NCBI GenBank assembly: GCA_009869945.1
Contig: WIXG01000399.1
Span: forward strand, 1 to 64,000
Length of the DNA stretch: 64,000 nucleotides
Reading direction: 5' to 3'
DNA from: Mesaphorura yosii
Lineage: Eukaryota; Arthropoda; Collembola; Poduromorpha; Tullbergiidae
Every line of letters starts with the position of its first letter. Position 1 is the first letter of the stretch. The position numbers were made by a program, and so were the translations under genes. Positions 48,264 through 62,455 of this stretch are shown piece after piece. The notes beneath the pieces are model-generated. The model did not search any database. It saw only the letters and a list, made by a program, of their open reading frames with translations, and was not told the origin of the DNA.

Positions 48264-51200
48264 CTTCCGCGCCTCTGGTTCTACCCACAGCTCTCCAACA
48301 ATTGGTATACGGAATTGCGCTTCGAGGGATCAGCTGCTTGATAAGTGACGCAGAAGGCAAGTCGACACCAAGCTGAGACTCTCGAATCCACAGCCAAATG
48401 AGCTCCACGAGAATGGCATGAAACAAAGTCTGCTAACGCTAAATTCTTGTGCGAACTTTTGACGTACGTGGAGAGTTTGCGGGAAAGGCCTGATAACAAG
48501 CAGGTTCCAGAAAATGGAATCAGACTGTCACACTGCAACAGAGGAAAGGAGGAGTCGGAAGCTATTACTCATAAAACTGCACAGAATCGAGCTAACGAAC
48601 GGGCGATTGGAATGCCGTCTATCTAACACGAAATGTCTAAATTCCTAAACTGAGACAGAATGAAAGCCTAACTTAGCAAGTATAATTAAGACGAGCATCT
48701 TATTCGTGTCCCAACGACGCACTCGCTCGCGGTCTCTGAGCGTCCTTTCTTTTCTTTCTGATCGCTGCTCACGTCAGCTGTCCATACGAGCAAATCAAAT
48801 TGTGCAATGAGCGTATCACACTCGCGTCATTGCAAAAGTAAGTTCAAACTTAACCTTCTCCGATTAACGGCGAACTGATTCTCTGATTGTTTCGTCCGCA
48901 GTTTTTGTTTATTTTGAAAATCACGCGTGTTTCAGGTTGCAGTTTCTGGCAGAGCGTCAGCAGATACGAATATTTCCATAACGTGTCTGCTGGTCTTCAG
49001 TGGCGCTGGTGCAAAGTGTTTCTGATTCAGTAAATCTGTCAGTGAGAGAAATTAGAGCAAGTGAGAATGAAGCGTGTTTATGTTCTTTGTGACGGAGGGA
49101 GAGGAAAGATGAGATTTAGGAGTTATTTTTAGGTTGCAACCACGAAGAGCGATGATGACATGTGGGAAGAAGTTTCTGATTTTGTCTTGAATCTGTTATT
49201 ATCACAACACCATAACTGATGTACACCGTCGCAGCGACCGTTGTGCCGCCGAGTTAATTTGTGACAAGAGTTTCTCGCCGCCCGACTTGGAACTGAACGC
49301 CGAGGACACGTCTCGTCTGACTGAGGACGAGAAAGTTGCGAACCGCGCACATGGCCCAGAATACGGGCGCCTTCAGTGAGTGTACATTCCAACTGAGAGA
49401 AAACCACCGTTCTTGGCCACCCAGCACACAGAACCTCACAGCACAGCGAGTGCTCGCCTAGAACTTATTGTCCATATTCGGGACTTCCAATCTTACACAC
49501 AGGCGCAAAGATTCATCTTCTCACCACTCAACAGTTTGTGCCCTGCTTGATTTCCTCAGCGCGCACGGAGTCGGTACCCGAAATACTACGTCTGCTACAA
49601 CTTACTACCACCACACGATGCTTACGGTCTTTTCTCGCTTTGACTGCGAACAAATGAACTGCGTGCTACGCTCACACTCGAGGCATGAGGCGCACTCGTC
49701 TGATCCACGGATTTCACTCCCGAAAAGCTGCACTAATGGAAAAAAACAAAAGTATGCACCGAGTCTGTTTTCGCGAGTCATAATATTTGTAAGAGAGAAC
49801 GCCTGGACCAGATCCTATCTTGCTGAATTCTATGTTATTGTAAATCAAGTCCTCAGCGTTCTCCTTTTTTGAAAGTAGAGACTGGAAGTTGAAACAAAGC
49901 CACCGCATTTCATTTCCGTGTCTCTGCGGAATGAGATAAAGGATTTGCAGTTTTGAAGTGATTTCGCCGCCGCCGTCGACGCAGTTAGAGAGACTCAGGT
50001 AGCAATGATTGAATGAGACGTTTTTTGACACCTTAGAAATTGAAAGTGTCACTCTGCCATTAATGCAGTCCCTTCCTTCCGATTCACTTCGTCTATCGCC
50101 ACTTCCTTCGAACGCGTTGACGGCCGACATGCAGTGGGCACGTGTGCCGTGGAAAGGGTGCATGAAACCTGGCGGTAAAAAGTTGCGAGGCTGGGTTGAC
50201 TCCTGCACAAATAAAATAAAGTTCGAATAATATGTTGGCATTATTAGTCTTGTCAGGATGTGACATGACCAATCTTCAAAGAATTCCACAAACGCCAAAA
50301 ACTGAATTACGAGGCGCAGCGTAGCGCGTGAGGATATTGGCAGTCGAGGGCCGAGGAATGTAACAGTCTGCGAGAAGTATGAAAGTGATACCGCGCATGC
50401 CACGTCAATGGAAGATGAAAGCTATGAAGAAACCTCAATCATGGAATATTTTGCATAACAATTACGCCGAAACTTTCTAATGCAATCAGAAAATAATCGC
50501 GTTGTGAGCGAGGACGGGACTATTATAATATGCTTGCTTGAATCGAGCGGAGACATTTCGTCATGAAAATCACGTCTTCGGACTAACAAAGTGTTTAACT
50601 TTGCTTTTAGTCACGAATAAAGAAAATTCTTAAGCATTGACGACATTTTCTTTCTTGTTCCTTTACGTACGCGGCGCCTGCCTGCCTGCACTCACCTCGC
50701 CTTTTTTCTTCCACCTTCACAGTCGGGTTCAGACTGACTGGCTAGCGCACGTGCTCCGTAAATGCAAGTTGGTTTTAGTTTTGGTAAAAATGCCGTCGTC
50801 TCAACGTGATCTGCGAATTAATCATTTCACATTCAAAATGCACTCTCCATTACCCTTTCAAGCTACTCGACTTTCCCGTCCTCGGCCTCCATCGCACGGA
50901 GCCTAACTTAATGATATTCTCAATTGCGTGATTTACTCGCGAGCATATCTCGGCGTGGTGTGTATCAGGATCACCGCAAAGTGTACAAACATCCTTCCAC
51001 AGCCTTATCAATCCACTCGAGCTTCTCACTGCCAAACTCACTTTCTCTTTCATAACTTAACTTTCGCACGCCTGGCGGAACAGAGCCAAAGTGCGTGGCA
51101 CACCGCCGGAGACGATAACGAGAGGATAAAAAGAAACTCGGATCGTCGTGATGACTGTCGTGAGGATTTCGTCCTCTGGTCCCGAGAAGGAGATATGCGT

Positions 51201-54200
51201 ACGGGATGGTAAACGTATTAAGAGAAAGAGCGAAAAATTGTTGCACTCAAATAATTTCTCCCAAAGGTAACTTTTTTAATAGTTTTGGTTCTTTTTATTC
51301 TCTTTCATTTTCTTTTATTTCACTTTATTTTTATTGCCACACTGCGCAGCTACTTCTTTCGCGAATCTTAAATTATTTTAGTTTCAGGAATAAACACGAG
51401 GATTATTTTAAGGTCGGATTTATGTCCTGCGTCGTCCCACGCTGTTTACGTGTCTGTGGATGCGTAAAAGAACAGAATGTTTACTCCGTGCTTCTGCCCT
51501 CTTTTATGTTATCGGTTTCGTTTTATTGCTCCAACCACTGCTGCTCCGTGCGCTGCTCAACCGGCCCAGTTGGATACACCCCATAAAACCTCAGACTCAA
51601 TTCAAACAACCGCCACTTAAGCCGGCCGATTAAGTGTCTCAGTATGAGCAGCAATCATGGAACTGCAATTACAGGTTCACCGTGATCATGGGCTTGATTG
51701 CGCCGTGTCTCCATCAAGATAACATTTCCATCAAACATCGTTAGCGTCACTACCCCGAATTTCTCATCTCGCTTAATATTCATCGTCAGCAAACAGATAG
51801 AATATTGTCGTAACATATTTTATGAGTCTGCCCTTAACTTTAACCTCGTCTCGTTTATGTTTGAGCAAAAGTCATTTCATCACACGCTAAGCATTTCGCT
51901 CTCTTCACAATAATGACAGTCACAACCATAAAAATGAGCACCGATAATTACGCACGTACATTGTGGCTAAACAAATTTCTCATTTGGCAAAAGAGCTTTA
52001 AGACTTGCTGCCGCAATAATTATGACTCTAGCACGCCCTGATTCTCCCTTTCCATTTCCATTTCGTACTCATCATACTTCAGGCAAATGCGCTATAAACG
52101 TACAAAATAATTTCCAAAACTTGGCGTCGAGTGATATAACGATCATAAAGTGTTGGGCGGATGACGAGTTTAGGATTTTATAACAAAAATAAAAATGTTT
52201 CAACCGAAACTGGAAAGTCGAAATTGGTGGTCAGAAAGGTCAAGATGGCGGGTTCGCGCAAAGCACAAAATCGCTTTGCTGGATTGTTATGGATGAAACG
52301 ATTTTTGATGCACGTACCAACGCAGACGATTGTTCAATTATTTGGATGTTTTAAGCGTAACACATCAAACATTTCGTGTGCCAAAAACAGAAGTACAATT
52401 GCTCTCAGAAAAGTACTTGCGCGGCTTCAATCGGTTCTGGCTTTACGAAATGTTCTTGTTCGGTCCGTGTGCTCCGCGTGCTTCGCAATTATCAATGCCA
52501 ACTGCCGAATTTAATCCCGAGCACTGTTGTGCCTCCGATCGAGCGACACCGGTTGTCTGGCTCGTTTCTTGTGCAAAGATCAACCAAGAAGTCGAGACAT
52601 TAAGAGCTTTAATCGTAAAGTTTTGAAGAGGAAAAGAAATCTATTTCAATCCGAACCTTTTTTCCGCTGAAACATTATTAAAAATCAATAGGAAAAGACA
52701 GAATACAGGAATTTGACGACTAAAAGCTTTCAGCAGACTGACTGCAGGCGAGTCGATTGCCTTTCAGAACCACAAGTCGCACTCTTTTAATAATTTCATA
52801 TCTGCCCTTGAAAACGTTCATGCCAGAACTCACTTCCAGCTCGCCTTCGCACTTCTGACGATTGTTTATTAATTATTTGGCGGAGACGGTAAAAGGCAAG
52901 CTAAAAATACGAGTTTAAAACTTCCTGCCTTCTCAATATAGGAAAGGTCATCAAATGTATCTTTAATGAAAATTTATACTCTGTACTTTCGCACGCATCC
53001 TGGAAACTGTTTTGCCTGCACTACAGCAATTTACTTGCTTATCAGTGAACTGAAACGCAGAGCACAGAGGTAATTGTACGCTGGCGCATAGCTGATCTCT
53101 GCTCTTCTCCGTTCGTTCTGCTCCACTGTGCCTGTCTGGATAATGATTAATTGAAGGCATGCAAACTGAAATAATCGAGAACAATTACGCACAGTCGTCT
53201 CGAATGCACACAAATTCCCCGATGTCACAAAGCGAGTCAAGCGCTTTGACGCACGTCTGTGGATACGAAAGGCTAAAGGTGAGAGTTCTGAACTCATGGG
53301 AAATTCTTAGTGACACACAAGCCAGACGCCAACTTGCCCCAACAATGTGGTTCATGTCCCACTTACAGACGCTGCTCGGTTTCTGTCTCATGTCGGCTCT
53401 AAGACGAGCTGAGGCGAGAGTGCATGCGCTGAAAAGGCTTGAGGCCTGAGTTCATCGTTCATTTCGTGCAACTTTCTTCGCATTTAGTTTTAATACTTAT
53501 GATCACTTATCACTGTGCTGCCAACGCAAGCTGCAGCTGCTGCGACTCGTCTTGTGTCTCCAAGTTGGTAAACTTTGAGGAACAAACTATCTAATTTTAC
53601 TAGACCATGACCATATATCATATTACAAGGTTTCACTCATAAAACAGAAAAGTTACAGAAAACTATCTCTTCAGATTGCGCCTCAAAACTGAAAAGATTT
53701 GCCTGCATTTCGGAGACTCAGACATTTATGTATTGCCTGCTCGTATAATTTACTAAAGTTTTCGCATTTCACTAATATCCCAAATGTATTCGAATCATCA
53801 AACCACGCTCTGAACACGGATACAAAGTGGAAGTGTCCGACAGGAAGCCGCCTGCCTGCCATATGGCACTGCGCCGCGAGGTTGGAGATAGCGCTAATCG
53901 CACACATTAACTCACAAGTGCAGAGTCGGAGTGCAGTTGATTAATTCTTTATGCTCAATCCATAAATAATTAACTTGGCCTTTTGAGAGATAAGCACGGC
54001 GCGGCGCGTGTGTGAAGAGCCTCGACAGAGACAAGCACAAAGAATGGTTAATTGCTTTGCACTTTAAGCGTCCTCCATGTGATTCGTTAAAAGAGAATAA
54101 TTTATGCACTCGAAGCATCTTTAATCTATGGCGCGGCAGTCTAGATCCAGACGAAAGAGTGCATTAATTATGTCACTTTGGTCAGGCATTAATGGACTCT

Positions 54201-57200
54201 GTCTTCCCACGTCGAGCTGTCAAGACATACATGGCCAAAACATGAATAGAAAATCAGACGAGACAAAACTGCACAAGAGCACCGCCAATTTAAGCTGTGC
54301 AAAGCCTGTGCAAATATTGCAGCGCATTCATGCGCACTGGCTGTGTCAATATCTGTCCTTGTACACTCACCCCGATGCACTTGCAAGCTGCGGGCTGCAA
54401 CTTGGTAGTTGTAGATTGTAACCGATTCTTTTCGGATGACTTCCATATAGATAAATTGTCAACTCACTTGCTCTAGGCATCAATTTCCTATTTCCAGATT
54501 GGCACAATCCGAGTCGATTTCCAGGTTTCCCAGCTTATCTCAGCTGCAGTCTTAACGTGGGCCCTTTAAAGCCAAAGCCACGCATTCAAACCAAAACTGC
54601 TGCGTCACAAACCAATGATAAATGCATAACCAAATTCCAAGCTTTGTAATGACGTAGATGTCCATGGAAAATGGAGCTTGTTGCCAGAATTCTGCTTATT
54701 AGTATGTACTGCGAGCAACTGGTGATGGGGAGCGGCAGTAAATTGAATGGCTCCAATATTGGAAATGCTGAGGGCGAGGAAATCGAGCTAAACGCAGCAG
54801 CTTTTAAAAACGAAATGAGAAATCTGATATTTGAAAGTGCTTTGTTCTTGCGAAAGCATTTGTCAAATTTTTATCCAACACAGTGCAATAATGGGCTCGC
54901 CATTTTGGTTCCCAGCCACGAAGCACTGCCGAGAAAGTCGAGAAATATTGAAAACCATTCAAGTGCGATTCCACTCCGAGCGTCTTTCTTGCAAGACGCT
55001 TCGTCTCCAAAATCACAACCCAAAGCACGCGCTGAGAATATTTTGCTATCATGCGACGCATAATATAATACTTCACAAGATTTCGCATTTTCCCGGCTGA
55101 CTGCTGGTCAGAATGAATATAAGATATTCTAAATTGGTTTGCATAATACAATGAAGCTCCGAAGAAAACAGACTCGGTCGAAATTGGAATCGCGAGAATG
55201 AAATTTTAGTCTACGACGCAGTAATTTAGAGAGTTTAATTTCTCCACCATTCGTATGCGTAGGCTCTGCTTTGTCTGGTTGTATTGAAACAAGAGTTAGA
55301 ATCATTCCCCCATGTACTGAAACAGATCACAAACTGTCTATAAGGTGTTACTGTAACGAACCTTCCAACATTGGAACCTCACTCGATTTTCATTTCGCAT
55401 TGCCCCAACTATTTGCATCTACTCTGAATGGCCAAAATGAATTATGGTCAAGGCTGACCTTGAAAAACACTACCCGTCAATTTTAAGCCCAGTCATCTTG
55501 ACATTTTAAGACATCCTGGACAAATACTTCTGTGTTTCGACCGATAACAAGACGGCCGACATATGCAAATGTGTGCACATTTTCAAGGTCCTTGTCGTAA
55601 TCAATCATGCCGCTCGAGACCAATTACGTAATTACTTCCTGTGCTGACATTTCGGCTGGAGATGTTTATCTAGATTTCACTGGGACTTCATTCCTTATGT
55701 TGGGAATTCGGCGCTGGAAATAATTGGGAATAAATATTCCCAGGAACGTGCAGAGGATTCGGATCAGACCCGTCTCCGGGATTCCGAGCAGGAGATGGAT
55801 GACATAAGTTCGTGCCAATAATTGGTGCGCGACTAAACGCCTTATACACCCACAGGCAACGACACAAAACCCTGTATGAAGGCTTTCCAATAATGGGTCG
55901 TCCACAAGTCTTGCAGCTGTGAATTATTTCTGTGAATTCGTAAAAACAATGCTTGTGTATAGTGGGTAGCTCATATGGACAAGAACTAGAAAGTCGAAAT
56001 CGAAACCGAAATTCGTGGAAATGAGATGAGTGCAGAGAAATTAAGCAGTGATTCGGTTTATGGTAACATATTCCAGGTAAAATAGTGACCGGCGACCTCA
56101 GTTGCTCGCAGTAGCACTCATCGTTATTTATTCATTGATAATAACTTTCACAGCGAATTAAAATCCCAAACTTACATGCGTGAGTTACCTGTACGGTCAT
56201 ATAGGTGAGTAATCTCCTTTCACACAGGTTTCAACTCACAAGAGCTTAATATCATGAAAACGTTTCCGAATTTGAATTTAAGTGTAATCCGGTTTTCTTG
56301 AATTGAGCTCTCTGTCATGCAATTAGAAAGTATTAGTTTGGAGATTTAGTTTAAATTAGGATTTGTCTGAGTTTATGCTTATTAAATGCCAATCGCAAAG
56401 TCGTTCAAATATCATTGTTATTATTGTGAGTTTGGAAAGGCAAAGGAAAGTCGAACATCGACAGCCTACTTACAAAGTTGCTGGGTTCCAGCAAACTCCA
56501 ACGACTTTTGAACTATAGATCAAAAATACTTACTCGTCTGTTCGGCAGCATATTCAAATAAAATGCATCGTAATATGAATCTGTTGAAAGTGCACTAAAT
56601 CACATTGTGCGATTTGAATCGGAGCAATTTCCAATACATTGAGAAAGTACAAGGGGCCGAATTGAATAAGTGAAAGTTGGATAGGTTTATTATAACTTGT
56701 GTAAATCAGGCATTATTATAATAAAATATTCTATGATAATGGCCATAAAAAGACGAGATGAGTTTAGAGAAAGTAACTTCCAAAGGACGCTTGCTTAAAC
56801 GAGCTCATATTTTAAGTTATATCTTGCAGAGACTAGGAGGACCTACAATTTTGCAAGTAAGCCGCGTTGTGCCTTCTTTTACAACTTCCATGATAGCGAA
56901 TGAAACGAAGTATAAAAATGGAATGCCAAGTAATGCACCTCACTGAAAGGTTTTCCTTCTTTGAGCTATCGAAATCAATTTTAGATTTCAGGGTTTGTAC
57001 ATAGTATCACTGCCAATTTTTAGAAAGTCGAAAGTCAACCAAGTCAACCGTGTCTAAAAGAGGAAGCTCAGCGCAATTCATTTAACACGTGGCCAGCAAT
57101 GCGAGTTGCGAGAACGGCTGTTCTTCTCTTGCTTACTGTGGGTGGCATGGACAGCTGAAACATCGAACAAAAATGAACGACCTCGCTTTAATTTCCGTCC

Positions 57201-60200
57201 ACAACCGACGCCACGTGACACGAACTAATTGCCATGCAGGGAAGCAGTACTCAGAGCTAAGTGCCGCCGACGCAGATACACCTCGAGATTATTTCACACT
57301 TTTGATGAAAACTCAAATTTCTTGTTTCGGGCGTGGTGCCAGCATTACACCGGACAAGGCCAGCCTTTGCTTTCTCAGCAGCTCGACAACCTTCAAACAG
57401 ATGAAAATAACACACTGCACCGGTTAACAAGAAGAAACTGCATTTTATGCGTTGTCGGTAATTACTTTTTAAGCCTATCAAGTACACGAATAGCTTTGAA
57501 GACTTAATTGAATTGTCTGTAACGTCGTCATTCATGTTACCGGTAATAACTTTTTCACTACGAGCTGCAATTTACACTCGATTCTGCTCTGCGAGAGAAA
57601 GATTGATTGAATCTGCGCGTCACTGTCGTTGTGCTCGTACGCTAATTAAAACTCATACGCTGGTGAACCCGGGACAGGGGCGACTGTATTTTCAGATTAG
57701 CCGGGAGCAGTAGAGAAAATAATGCATCTTGACTTTTCCTTTGAAAGCTGTCTCGAAGTGAGACGTGGGAATGCTGAAAAGCAAAGTACCATTTGACGTT
57801 GGTGCGTCAGTACAGCTTTATTCTTAACTCTACTCTGGAAATTAATTACGTGCAATTTTAACACGCTGGGCCGGCGTGCTCATTTAAAGGTTTCAATTTA
57901 CGTCCCAGTCACTGTCAATCGCAGCTATTAAAATGTGGAAGACTGAGCATGACCCTTGATAAACTGCCTGTGTGAATTGAAACACGAGGCACTTAGCGTC
58001 TGACATGTTAATTTTAATGGCAAAGGTCTCGACTCGTGGCATTTTATTTTGTCCCAAGTTTTCCTTTCTTTGACGCCTTAAATCGAAAAGTTTAGAACCT
58101 TCTGTTAACTTTCGTCGTTCTTGATAAAAGAGACTGCCAGTTTGCTAGATGCCGTCTGCAGACTTGATCAATCTCTCGCTTCTCTGCCGCTTACTTCGTC
58201 TGGCTCTCGACCATGCATGGGATGCATGAAAAAAGTTGAAGTGCTAAGGAAGAATCGCTTTTGATGTTAATAACTGTTATATTTTATACCAACCATTAAA
58301 TGAAACAAATTCTTTGTACCAATAAACTGAAAGTTTTCGCAACATTTCTTGCGAGACGCGAACGGAGGCAGTGACGGCCGCATTCTTATTTAAATGAAAT
58401 AAACTTCGAAAACTAGAGCTGAGGAACAGATGTTACCATCAAATTCCAGCTCTCTATTTAAATGATCCTTCTCTTGGGTACAGGCTGGCACATACTCGCA
58501 TGCTCGCGATGTTTGTTATGGCTGCAACGGGGTCCTATTTTATTGCAGAAACAGAACAACGAAGGAACCGAACTATATAAATATATTTACATAAAAGAGA
58601 ATAATAATTGCCTTCTGAGGGAGAGAAAGGAAGCCTGTCGAATCCGAGTTCACGGAAGTTATGTCGCGAGCCGACTCAGTTAATGCCGATCAAGAACTAA
58701 AAAGTTACGGCTATTAAGTGTACCTATTAGCGGAAAGAGAGCAGAAACCACTCCTTCAAACTGTTGTTTAAACTGGACTGCCTCAAACTTGCTCGACAAT
58801 TAGCATAAATTGGTTGTTGTAAAGAGTAAATAATATCAGTACGCAGAATGCATAAAGACCAGGGACCATTGCAACTGAAGCTTCTGGAATTGCCAGTTAG
58901 ACTGCACAAATTAGCAAATGGAACTTTTATTTTCATTCAAATGATTGCATTTTGCCCTCTGTTTTGTTTTACGGACTGTTGATGAGTCAAGCCATTTACG
59001 TATTTGTCAAAGGGCACATGACCAGCACATTTGCCTTTGTCTGACGATTCTCGTGGCACTTCAAAGAACTGAGGACAGAGACAAGGTCGTGAGAGCTACG
59101 GCGATGTTCGCGTTAAGGATTTGCAGTCTGAATAAATAATTTACTTTGCCTGCACGGGAAAACAAAAGTCATCTTCACTTGTTTCCTTCATTTGTTTAAT
59201 ACACGAGTTCACAAAACAAACAAAAGATTCCTACAAAACTTTTCCAGCCGTCGAAGAAAGCTGCTTGCTGCCGTATGGAATGTTCCAGCCTCAAATAAGC
59301 AGTTTTTCAAGTGAACCTGACATCTGACAGCAATGTAATTACGTCGATTCGTGTTCGAAACGAATTTACGAGGAACTGAAATGAAACCGATGCAGAGAAA
59401 GATGGCATTTAGTCGACGTGTATTCCGATACTGTAAATTAACTTGCTTACGCAATTACACTATTCTTTCTCGTCGTGATTTAGGGTTTTGTTTTAGAGAT
59501 ATAATCAACCGGAATTCCTCACTGCGCATGAGGCAGGACACCGCAATTGAACCCAAGAACCCTCACGCCACAAGGCGAGTTAACTTTTAGTCGGGACATT
59601 TGGAATGCATTCCAAACATATGCTGAAGAGTAATGACGCAGTAAATACGATTCTAATTTGGTTCTTGTTTAGAGAGCTCTTTTATTGTGTTGGCGATTTT
59701 AATAAATGTGCCAGTGGGTGGCCCAACCAGAAACAAATGAGGTTCAAAATGAGAGAGGACTACTCGGAATTAGGAAAATGCTCTCAAATAGTCATAAAAC
59801 TATGATTAATAAATTTCAAAAATGGAATGGAGAGCTGTGGATAGGCTGAAAGGATGTTGAAATATCTCAATCCTCAATTCAACGGATGCGGGATGCGTGG
59901 TCGTGGCATTTCAGGCAGAAGAAATCTGACTGGGCATAACTTGGCGGTCGGGCCAGCTCTGCCAACTGCTGATATGAGGAATGTGGAAGGCAAGTATTTC
60001 AAAGAAAGAAATAGTTTCGCGAATTCCCTCTAAAGTCTCAAGAATTCCTCATATTTTGACTGACGTGAAGAAAACATTATTCTTTTGCGTAGTTGACCAA
60101 AACAAATCCCAGCGAAGTCGGTATTAATGAACGCGAGGAATTCATAATTTTTACTGCGTTGTGGTTGTTATTTCTGTGTGATTCGAATTCGAATGAAACG

Positions 60201-61806
60201 TACGCATGCAAAGGGAAATAGTTTCTGAATCATTCATTTTCGGGCCCTTGCATATACTTTTCATGTCAAGTCGATACATTCCTGGACGTGAATATTTATG
60301 TGGTATAATAAATAAGTTCTTTCTCATTTCGCATCCTGCTCAGTCACAGCCCTCATTGACTAAGTTCAGTGTGGGATGGAGCAGAGTATATGAGAAATAT
60401 GAGGAGGATATGGCTGCTTTGCATTGTGAATGGTGAGTAAGCTGGCAGAGTCAACTTTGTGGGTTTGTTAAACAGAAGGAGGAAAGGAGAAAGTTGGCCT
60501 GGCATTTTCACTATCAGCTTTCTAATCATTCAGAATTTGTCACTGGTTTTTGTATTTTGGCTGACTTGTCTGCTTGTTTATTTTGATTTATTATGCATTA
60601 TGAACCGTGCACTAATGGCGGTGGTGTGTACTTCCTCACGCCAAAGTGTAGACTCCCGCAAAAGTTTATTGTGGTAGTTTAAGTTGATTTGTTAAGACAC
60701 ATTGTGTGGAGGGTCTGAGTCGACTATATAAATTAAAAAGTTAAATTATTGCGCACGACCAGAGTCATTATGACGTGTTTAGCTGGTCTACAACACGGAT
60801 GGGGACGGAATGTGTGGCGCATGGTGCTCTTTAGTAATAATACATCATTATAAAGTAATAATCATATTAGACAGAGATTGAACATTCGTTTCCATTAGTT
60901 TAAGTGCAAGCAAGCGTGACCGGAACAAAGGAAACGTGCGATGGAGGAAACTAGCAATATCACAGTCGTAAATAGATGCAATAAAGCAGGGCAATTCATA
61001 TTTCCAAAATATAAAATTGCATCGTTTCCAGATTTTCAGTCATGCCAAATGCATGCCATTCATGTTCGCTTCACATTCGTGCATGGCCATGGCCATGCAC
61101 GTACACAGACGAGCAATAGACCGAAATTGAGAATTTGTTGGCTGCAGTCGAACTCACGTTCAGAGAGTAATGGTGTAGAAATCAAAAACATTACTCTGTA
61201 TTAATACGGTATTCATAATGCGATACGGTGGACGTAATGTGTTTAAAATATGCAATAAAAAAAAATACAAAATCCTGCATGCTACCAGAGTATATTGTCA
61301 AAAATTACAAAAGCCATTGAAGTGCCGGGCACTTGACAATTTGACAGAGTTGTTAAAACGTCATGCAGAGTCTTAGAATGGGAAATCGCTTTTAGTAAAT
61401 AGCTAGCGGGAACCATTTTACTGGGGCACGTCTTCGGCGAAATGCTCCGCGGACAATTGACTCGATAATCAACCCGAATACCAGTCTTCATTGAAAAAGA
61501 AGCAGACAAATTTAGCAGCAAGGAAAACTTACATTGGATTGCAAGCAAACATGCGAGTTAGCCAGCTCGTTTCCAATCGGGGTTTTTGTCAGGAAATTAC
61601 ATTCATTAAGTTTGATACAAAACCGCCTAACTATCAAGCCAGAAACACTAACAGAATCAGAGGATTATGGACGATTCACTTTTGCTTACGCAGTTATAGT
61701 GGATGGAAAATTAAGAACGGTACTATGCAATGCACCGGGCTAATGCGATGCAGGCTCAGGGATGTGACTTTGAGCGTGAGAATAAATGAGATAGAGGAAA
61801 CTGTGG
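48264..61806. other. Upstream region of the receptor, no supported gene
   Basis: About 13.5 kb lie between the receptor start and the TFIIA gamma 3' end. It should include the receptor's 5' UTR and promoter, and possibly upstream non-coding exons. I could not pick a convincing acceptor-donor pair or promoter. The longest open frame (49714-50403, minus, 229 codons) has no recognisable motif and is within chance expectation. Structures noted are a short stem-loop with CACTTAA/TTAAGTG arms (51614-51636) and a 24-bp palindrome (61078-61101). Confidence 0.55.
61078..61101. repeat. 24-bp perfect palindrome
   Basis: All 24 bases are self-complementary with no spacer; the core is GCATGGCCATGGCCATGC. 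About 0.004 such sites are expected by chance in 64 kb. The repeated GGCCATGGCC unit makes it partly simple-sequence-like. Confidence 0.9.
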
Positions 61807-61824
61807 TTTATTGGAGAATTTATT
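61807..61824 (-). terminator. Tandem poly(A) signals of the TFIIA gamma-like gene
   Basis: Two AATAAA hexamers on the minus strand, at 61824-61819 and 61812-61807, lie about 225 nt beyond the stop codon. Position and duplication make them good candidates for the transcript 3' end. Confidence 0.6.
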
Positions 61825-62047
61825 CTCTTGAATCGAAGTAAAACTTGTAACATTCCAAATCAATTCTTGTGTAACAATTCATAATATGTTTCTTTCTTGT
61901 ATTAGTTCGGCCATTAGTAAAGTTAACAAATTCATGAAATACAAAATCAAAATCGTTGACCACATTCGACAAGTTAATAGTACAAAATTGTAGGTAATTT
62001 TAGAGGTGAATTGGAGTTACAAGCATACTATGTAATCATTAGTTCAG

Positions 62048-62455
62048 TCAATGACGCCTAACTTTCTTCTTGGCCCTGGCCTTCGCGCTTGGACCAGCGA
62101 TAAGAGTTACCTTCTTCATACTTGCGAATTGATAGTTTTCACGCACCTCCACGTTGCGCAGGTCCATAACCCACTCGTTATCCAGGCACTTGTACGACTT
62201 CAATTGCCCAACTTTAATGTTGATTTTGGACTTCGCCGAGTTCTCCAGATGATGTTGCATTGCAACATCAAAAGCGACCATCAGTTTTTGGCCCAAGGAC
62301 TCGGGTAACGCCTCAGGGTGCAGCGTGGATCGTAGTTCTTCAATAGATGCAATTAATGCTTGGCCAATGGTCGAATTCCTGTATCCAGTGAACGGCATAG
62401 GAATGCTGGAAAGCATTCTATACTCCTCGTCAATGGCCTTCCTTCTGTTGCTCAT
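62048..62455 (-). CDS. TFIIA gamma (small) subunit, divergent
   Basis: The gene encodes 135 residues. The small subunit of TFIIA binds the large subunit and stabilises TBP on promoter DNA in the nucleus. Family hallmarks seen are YRNSTIGQAL at 25-34 (family YR.TT.G..L), the helical segment to about residue 72, INIKVGQLKSYKCLDNEW at 78-95 (family IN..G.L..YR.CDN.W), and the strand LRNVEVRE at 99-106. Differences from typical 105-110-residue subunits are a 24-residue N-terminal extension before the first helix, many substitutions in otherwise very conserved positions, and a basic C-terminal tail (KARAKKKVRRH). The ATG is the first Met of its exon, and a stop lies in frame upstream in the 5' exon. 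All coding sequence is in one exon. It could be the sole copy in a fast-evolving lineage or a specialised paralogue such as the extra TFIIA-S gene of flies. Confidence 0.85.
   Translation of the reverse strand: MSNRRKAIDEEYRMLSSIPMPFTGYRNSTIGQALIASIEELRSTLHPEALPESLGQKLMVAFDVAMQHHLENSAKSKINIKVGQLKSYKCLDNEWVMDLRNVEVRENYQFASMKKVTLIAGPSAKARAKKKVRRH
62251..62271. repeat. 21-bp palindrome inside the TFIIA gamma-like coding region
   Basis: TGATGTTGCA and TGCAACATCA flank a single T. It covers the codons for residues 62-68 (FDVAMQH), so it may be incidental to the protein sequence. Confidence 0.8.

Noticed and set aside
49714..50403. 229-codon open frame on the minus strand, the longest outside known genes
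   Set aside because: It has no recognisable domain and no typical start or splice context. A run this long is near chance expectation over six frames of 64 kb (roughly 0.4 expected).
52330..52626. Frame with KTEVQLLSEKYLRGF, faintly like the start of an ethanolamine phosphotransferase
   Set aside because: The following residues lack the family's conserved segments, and no clear donor follows. The likeness is too short to support an exon.
54671..55063. 130-codon ATG-started frame with a hydrophobic beginning
   Set aside because: It matches no family I know, and nothing around it supports a promoter, splice sites or poly(A) signal for a gene.
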